Positions 6,498 through 10,671 of a stretch of 10,671 nucleotides of DNA are shown piece by piece. The DNA comes from Candidatus Cloacimonadota bacterium. GTDB lineage: Bacteria; Cloacimonadota; Cloacimonadia; Cloacimonadales; TCS61. The notes beneath the pieces are model-generated. The model was given only the letters and a program-made list of their open reading frames with translations, was not told the DNA's origin and ran no database searches. Location: assembly GCA_030668345.1 (NCBI GenBank), contig DAOUUD010000044.1:1-10671 (forward strand), in the 5' to 3' direction. Position 1 is the first letter of the stretch, and the number at the start of each line of letters is the position of its first letter. The translations under genes were made by a program, and so were the position numbers.

Positions 6498-7592
6498 ATG
6501 AAAAAAATAACACTAATTTTAGTAGCCATCATGTTGGTCCTGTCTGCATGTAGTAAAGGCGAACCTGCTGATGAAAAAACTACCCAAAAATCAAAGCAAC
6601 AGCAAGATAAAGCATTTACTGTGATGGTAGAAAAAGTAGAACCCCAAAACCTGGAAGAATATATCAATTTTACCGGGAAACTGGAAGGAATAACAGATAT
6701 CACACTTTCCAGCCAGACCCATGGTAAAGTGGTGGAAATCTATAAAAAGCTGGGGGACTGGGTTAAAAAAGATGAGTCGATCGGTCGCATAGATAATGCA
6801 GGTCACCAGAACCAGCTTGACCAGGCAAAAGCTTCTTTACTTGCAGCAGAAGCAACTTTTGAAGTTGCAGAAATGCAGATGAAGGCTTCTGAAAATCTTT
6901 ATAAAGAACAGAATATTTCCGAAGCTGAATATGTGCAGGCAACCAGTTCCTTCAAATCTGCCAAAGCTGGTTTGGATGGTGCAAAAGCTAACCTGGAAAA
7001 CGCACAGCAAAATCTTGATAACTCGCAATTCACTGCTCCGGTTTCAGGTTACATTGCCGATATGAATCTTGAAATTGGTCAAACGATCTCCACAGGTATG
7101 CAGGTTTGCACAATTGTAGATTCCCGCAAGCTGGTTATCAAAACCGGGATCGGAGAAAGCGGCATTAAGTACGTTAAGAAGGGACAGCAAGTGGAAATAT
7201 ATCATGATTCCAATCCTGAAACCTTCACAGGAATAATTACCGGTGTGGGTATTAGACCAATTAATGGAGCAAATAATTATCCGGTAGAAATTATTTTGGA
7301 TAATCCTGATGGTAAACTTTATGCAGGAATGGTAATAGAAGGTCGCATCCAGAGCAATATTCACGAGAATGTCATTTTTACTTCATTGAACAATATCGTT
7401 CAGGAATACGATCAGAAATATGTATTCATAATCGAAGACAACATTGCAAGACAGCGTAAGATTACTATTGGAAAAAAAGTAGGTGAGAACGTTATAATTA
7501 AAAGTGGAATAAAAAACGGTGAATTACTTGTGATAGAAGGTATGGAAAACCTGGAAGATGGTTCTTCTGTGGAAATAAGGAAAGGACTATAA
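6498..7592 (+). CDS. RND efflux periplasmic adaptor (membrane fusion) lipoprotein (364 aa)
   Basis: The N-terminus MKKITLILVAIMLVLSAC has a lipobox (LSAC), with Cys18 as the lipidated residue, so the protein is anchored in a membrane on the periplasmic side. The adaptor domains are in the standard order. The first half of the lipoyl/barrel-sandwich domain is at ~68-100 (HGKVVEIYKKLGDWVKKDESIGRID). An alpha-helical hairpin follows at ~103-175, Ala/Gln/Asn-rich coiled coil with ISEAEYVQATSSFKSAKAGLDGAKANLENA. The second lipoyl half is at ~178-208 (FTAPVSGYIADMNLEIGQTISTG). A beta-barrel spans ~210-285 and a membrane-proximal domain ~288-364 (NNIVQEYDQKYVFIIEDNIARQRKITIG). It links the inner-membrane pump to the TolC-like channel. 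An AUGGAG-like site precedes the ATG. The pump gene begins 240 bp later, an unusually wide gap filled by a palindromic repeat. Confidence 0.94.
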   Translation: MKKITLILVAIMLVLSACSKGEPADEKTTQKSKQQQDKAFTVMVEKVEPQNLEEYINFTGKLEGITDITLSSQTHGKVVEIYKKLGDWVKKDESIGRIDNAGHQNQLDQAKASLLAAEATFEVAEMQMKASENLYKEQNISEAEYVQATSSFKSAKAGLDGAKANLENAQQNLDNSQFTAPVSGYIADMNLEIGQTISTGMQVCTIVDSRKLVIKTGIGESGIKYVKKGQQVEIYHDSNPETFTGIITGVGIRPINGANNYPVEIILDNPDGKLYAGMVIEGRIQSNIHENVIFTSLNNIVQEYDQKYVFIIEDNIARQRKITIGKKVGENVIIKSGIKNGELLVIEGMENLEDGSSVEIRKGL

Positions 7593-7812
7593 GCCACAAA
7601 GAGGCTCAAAATGAATAAAAAGATTAAACACCGAGAGCACCGAAATACACCGAATGGACTTGACTCGCAGCAAAGCGTGAGTCGAGAACAATCTATCAGC
7701 AATCGGTCGCAATTCTCGACTCACATTCTCTTCTTTCATTGCGAGTCAAGTCTTGCTCTGTGCTCTCCGCCTGCCAAGCCGAAGCATTGCGAAGGCTGGT
7801 GAGCTCTGTGGT
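7593..7812. repeat. Nested palindromic repeat inserted between adaptor and pump genes
   Basis: Four inverted pairs nest around one centre. They are an outer CCACAAAGAG / CTCTGTGG (7594-7603 / 7804-7811, with a 2-base bulge); CCGAGAGCACCGA / TCTGTGCTCTCCG (7631-7643 / 7757-7769, 11 of 13 paired); a perfect 13-bp GACTTGACTCGCA / TGCGAGTCAAGTC (7657-7669 / 7740-7752); and a perfect 12-bp GTGAGTCGAGAA / TTCTCGACTCAC (7677-7688 / 7713-7724). The outer parts resemble the common CACAGAG...CTCTGTGG intergenic repeat. The inner 96 bp carry CATTGCGAG, as in the other widespread family, so one element may have inserted into another. A short frame (7611-7802) crosses it but is not a credible gene. No U-tract follows the stem, so it is not an obvious terminator. 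Confidence 0.8.
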
Positions 7813-7832
7813 AAAATAACAAGGAGTAAAAG

Positions 7833-10671
7833 ATGTCCATAGCGAAATTTTCAGTTAATAATTCTGTTCTGATAAATATGTTAATGCTTGTAGTATTCAT
7901 TGTGGGAATTTATACTATGATCGAAATTCCAAAAGAAGAAATGCCGGCTGTAGATTTTGGTTCTTTCATTATAATAGTTATGTATCCGGGTGTTTCATCG
8001 GCGGAAATGGAACAGTTGGTTGTTCAGAAAATTGAAGAAGAAATAGCGGATATAGATAACATCGATTATATCGAATCTACTGCTACAGAAGGCAGAGCAA
8101 CAATTTTTATAGTATTCGAACCAAATGCAGATATCGATAAGGCAGAAAACGATCTCAGGTCAGAAATGGATAAGGTAAGAGATCTGCCCGAGGATGCGGA
8201 AGACCCCTTGATGATCCGTTTGAATATGCGTGAAGTGAATGAAATGTGTGCAGTTGTTATTGGTGGAGATTTTTCCGGGAATGCCATCAGAGAAATATCG
8301 GAAGATCTGAGAGATGGCTTTCTTGATATTGAATATGTTTCCAAAGTGGATATTCATGGTACTCGCGAAAGAGAGATTTGGATAGAAGGTGATGCTAAAA
8401 AACTGGATGAATACGGGCTGTCTTTGAACGATCTGCAAAATGTAATTAATATGCGGAATATGAATGTTCCCGGAGGAACCGTAAAATTTGGCAGAGTCGA
8501 ATTTATTGTTCGAACGGTAGGTGAATTTGAAGATACACAGGAGATTAGTAACCTGGTCATCAGGATGGATGAGAACGGACGAGCTGTTAGAATTCAAGAT
8601 GTGGCTACGGTAAAAGATACATTGGAAGAACGCGCTATTATTTCCAAATTAGATGGAAATCCGAGTGTGACTTTGTTCGTTTATAAAAAAGCTGATGGCA
8701 ATATTATCAAAGTGATGAAAGATGTTGGCAAATATGTAGAAAATTTCAAAAATGATGTCCCCGGATTGGAAGCTACCGTTAGAAATGATGGTTCCATTGA
8801 TGTAAAAAACAGCGTTAATACTCTTGGTAGTAGTGCTTTTTTTGGTGTTATCCTGGTCTTCATTTCCCTGTTTGTATTTTTGGGATGGAGAAATGCTCTA
8901 TTTGCTGCTTTTGGAATCCCATTCAGTTTCCTGCTAACATTTATATTGATGCAGTATTTTGATGTAACAATGAACACTCTTACATTATTCGGACTGGTTC
9001 TGGTTCTGGGAATGATAGTTGATGATGCTATCATTGTGCTGGAAAACGTACACCGTTATGTAGAGATGGGGATGTCTACAAAAGAAGCAGCTATCAAGGG
9101 AACACAGGAAATAATGTGGCCTGTTATTGCAGCGGTAAGCACCACAGCAGCAGCTTTTGTACCCATGTTGATGATGCAAGGTATGATGGGAAAATTCATG
9201 CGGGTCTTCCCGATAGTTGTTTCATTGGCTCTGTTAGCTTCATTATTTGAAAGCCTGGTCATTCTACCGTCTCATATCGCAGATTTTTCTAAACCAGTTA
9301 CTAAGGAAAATAAGAAACCGCACAAAATTCATGATGCTCTGGTTAGAAAATACAAACATGCTATCAAATATGTGCTTCGTCATCGTTTTCTTTCGGTTCT
9401 AGCTGTAGTTATAGCTTTGATTCTTTCTATAATGACAATTGTATTCAAACTTGTTCCCTTTGAATTTTTTCCTGCACAAACTCCCAAAACCATAATTCTT
9501 CGTTTGCAAACACCCATCGGAACCAATCTGGATGTAACTAATGAAGTGGTTTCCAATATAGAAGAATATATTCGCACTATGAAAGAAAGAGAGGATATAG
9601 AAGCAGTTGTAACCACAGTGGGAATGATGGCCAGAAATCATCGCTGGGATACAAAGACAAATAATGCTCAGTTAAGAATAGATCTGAGAGATGATATGAT
9701 ATTCTCGCACGATCAAATAAAAAATTCCATCCGCTCTTATCTGAAAGAACTTCCCGGATTATACACATATCAATTTGCAAAACCAAGCCAGGGACCTCCC
9801 ACGGGAGATGATATCGAGATCCGAGTAAAAGGAGACAACCTGGAGCGATTGGAATATATTGGGAATATCATTCAAGATGAACTGGCAAAAATTCCTGGTG
9901 TAGTAGATATTGAAGATAGTTTTATTCCCGGTAAGAAAGAAGTGCAGATCATTCCAAAACACGAAAAGCTTGCAGTTTACGGTCTCACAGTATCACACAT
10001 CGCCGGTTTAGTGCGTACTGCATCTTATGGTTCCACAATCTCCAAGTATAGAGGAAAAGGAACAGATGAATATGATATTGTACTTCGTTTGCAGGAAGAT
10101 CAGATCGATGATCTGAATAACCTGGAAAATTTGAAGATCCGTACTATGAACGGTGACCTGATAGCGCTGAAAGACCTGGCAGAATTCGAAATTATATCAG
10201 GATTATCTCAGATAAACCATCGCAATAAAAAGCGGATAATAACTATTACAGGGAATATTTCATTTTACCAGGCAGGTAATAAAACGAAAAAGAGAAGTAC
10301 AGATGAAGTTGTGCAGATACTTATGGGAAATAAAATTACAGGAGAAGAAGGAACTCTTTCCAATTTCCAACAGCGTTTTCCCGGCTATCAACTTGAATTT
10401 GGAGGCGTAGCAGAAGAGCAGAAAAAATCATATAACTCGCTCTTCCTGGCATTTGGAGTTGCACTTCTATTGATATTCACCATCCTCGCTGCTCAGTTTA
10501 AATCGTATGTTCAGCCCTTTATTGTGATGATGACCATCCCCTTCTCTTTGATCGGTGTTATCGTGGGACTGTTGGTTACCGGTTTACCGGCTTCTCTCAA
10601 TTCCCTGGTGGCTGTTGTGGCACTTGCCGGCGTGGTTGTGAACGATTCACTGGTTCTGGTGGATTTTGTTA
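7833..10671 (+). CDS. RND efflux transporter permease, HAE1-like (3' end outside window; 946 residues visible)
   Basis: The ATG at 7833 follows an AAGGAG site (7821-7826). The frame stays open to the right edge, so roughly the last tenth of a ~1,030-residue pump is missing. TM1 is at ~9-30, and a large periplasmic porter domain covers ~31-330. TM2-TM6 are at ~333-480, with the RND signature LGMIVDDAIIVLENV; Asp397 and Asp398 correspond to the proton-relay aspartates of AcrB TM4. TM7 is at ~518-540, a second porter domain covers ~545-865, and TM8-TM10 begin near 868. The VDD motif and overall layout fit drug/hydrophobe exporters (HAE1) rather than metal exporters. It is an inner-membrane trimer that uses proton flow to drive export through the adaptor and channel encoded upstream. 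One oddity: the TM10 segment AGVVVNDSLVLVDF has Asn-Asp where AcrB has Lys940-Asn. Confidence 0.95.
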   Translation, partial: MSIAKFSVNNSVLINMLMLVVFIVGIYTMIEIPKEEMPAVDFGSFIIIVMYPGVSSAEMEQLVVQKIEEEIADIDNIDYIESTATEGRATIFIVFEPNADIDKAENDLRSEMDKVRDLPEDAEDPLMIRLNMREVNEMCAVVIGGDFSGNAIREISEDLRDGFLDIEYVSKVDIHGTREREIWIEGDAKKLDEYGLSLNDLQNVINMRNMNVPGGTVKFGRVEFIVRTVGEFEDTQEISNLVIRMDENGRAVRIQDVATVKDTLEERAIISKLDGNPSVTLFVYKKADGNIIKVMKDVGKYVENFKNDVPGLEATVRNDGSIDVKNSVNTLGSSAFFGVILVFISLFVFLGWRNALFAAFGIPFSFLLTFILMQYFDVTMNTLTLFGLVLVLGMIVDDAIIVLENVHRYVEMGMSTKEAAIKGTQEIMWPVIAAVSTTAAAFVPMLMMQGMMGKFMRVFPIVVSLALLASLFESLVILPSHIADFSKPVTKENKKPHKIHDALVRKYKHAIKYVLRHRFLSVLAVVIALILSIMTIVFKLVPFEFFPAQTPKTIILRLQTPIGTNLDVTNEVVSNIEEYIRTMKEREDIEAVVTTVGMMARNHRWDTKTNNAQLRIDLRDDMIFSHDQIKNSIRSYLKELPGLYTYQFAKPSQGPPTGDDIEIRVKGDNLERLEYIGNIIQDELAKIPGVVDIEDSFIPGKKEVQIIPKHEKLAVYGLTVSHIAGLVRTASYGSTISKYRGKGTDEYDIVLRLQEDQIDDLNNLENLKIRTMNGDLIALKDLAEFEIISGLSQINHRNKKRIITITGNISFYQAGNKTKKRSTDEVVQILMGNKITGEEGTLSNFQQRFPGYQLEFGGVAEEQKKSYNSLFLAFGVALLLIFTILAAQFKSYVQPFIVMMTIPFSLIGVIVGLLVTGLPASLNSLVAVVALAGVVVNDSLVLVDFV

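Noticed and set aside
7657..7752. Intra-operon rho-independent terminator
   Set aside because: The stems are long but no U-run follows on the plus strand, and the loop is complex; it reads better as a repeat element, though a partial effect on transcription is possible.
7611..7802. Plus-strand 63-codon frame between adaptor and pump
   Set aside because: It consists almost entirely of the nested palindromic repeat; no conserved protein features, only a weak upstream site.
8160..8597. Minus-strand 145-codon frame
   Set aside because: It is antisense to the RND pump, which has clear family motifs throughout this stretch.

Overview
The window looks like an AT-rich chromosomal segment from a diderm bacterium, probably of the FCB group and possibly a Cloacimonadota-like lineage. 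Four observations support this. The first gene ends in a T9SS-like/FlgD-Ig C-terminal sorting domain (YPNPFKPS ... GIYFYKL ... KMLLLK). An outer-membrane efflux channel and a lipoprotein adaptor with a clear lipobox imply an outer membrane. The gaps carry 'TTTGCGAG/CTCGCAAAGA' palindromic repeats of a kind scattered through many such genomes. Coding density is high, with strong AAGGAGG ribosome-binding sites. The phylum assignment is inference; no marker gene is present.

Layout from left to right: (1) the 3' part of a secreted or surface protein (3-734). (2) A 567-bp gene-free gap holding two adjacent copies of a ~150-bp palindromic element (795-945 and 966-1115). (3) A small TIGR04076-family protein (1302-1565), convergent with the next operon and separated from it by a two-way hairpin terminator. 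(4) A minus-strand tldD-tldE pair (4301 down to 1627) whose stop and start codons share one base (TAATG). (5) A 285-bp divergent control region with inverted operator-like repeats and a TTGACA box. (6) A plus-strand operon encoding a PadR-family repressor, a TolC-like outer-membrane channel, an RND periplasmic adaptor lipoprotein and an RND inner-membrane pump; the pump runs off the right edge.

The plus-strand operon forms a complete tripartite efflux system with its own likely sensor-repressor: PadR would bind the upstream dyads and be relieved by a compound that the pump exports. padR and the channel gene overlap (TTGA), so they are translationally coupled. A ~220-bp nested palindrome sits between the adaptor and pump genes and could change the expression ratio of the last gene. 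TldD/TldE form a heterodimeric zinc protease that cleaves small, unfolded or modified peptides. They share the divergent control region with the efflux operon, which leaves open a peptide-processing/export link, but no precursor-peptide gene is visible here. Nothing in the window is clearly a wholly new system. The points most worth a second look are the palindromic elements, the shared control region, and the pump's replacement of the usual TM10 lysine.
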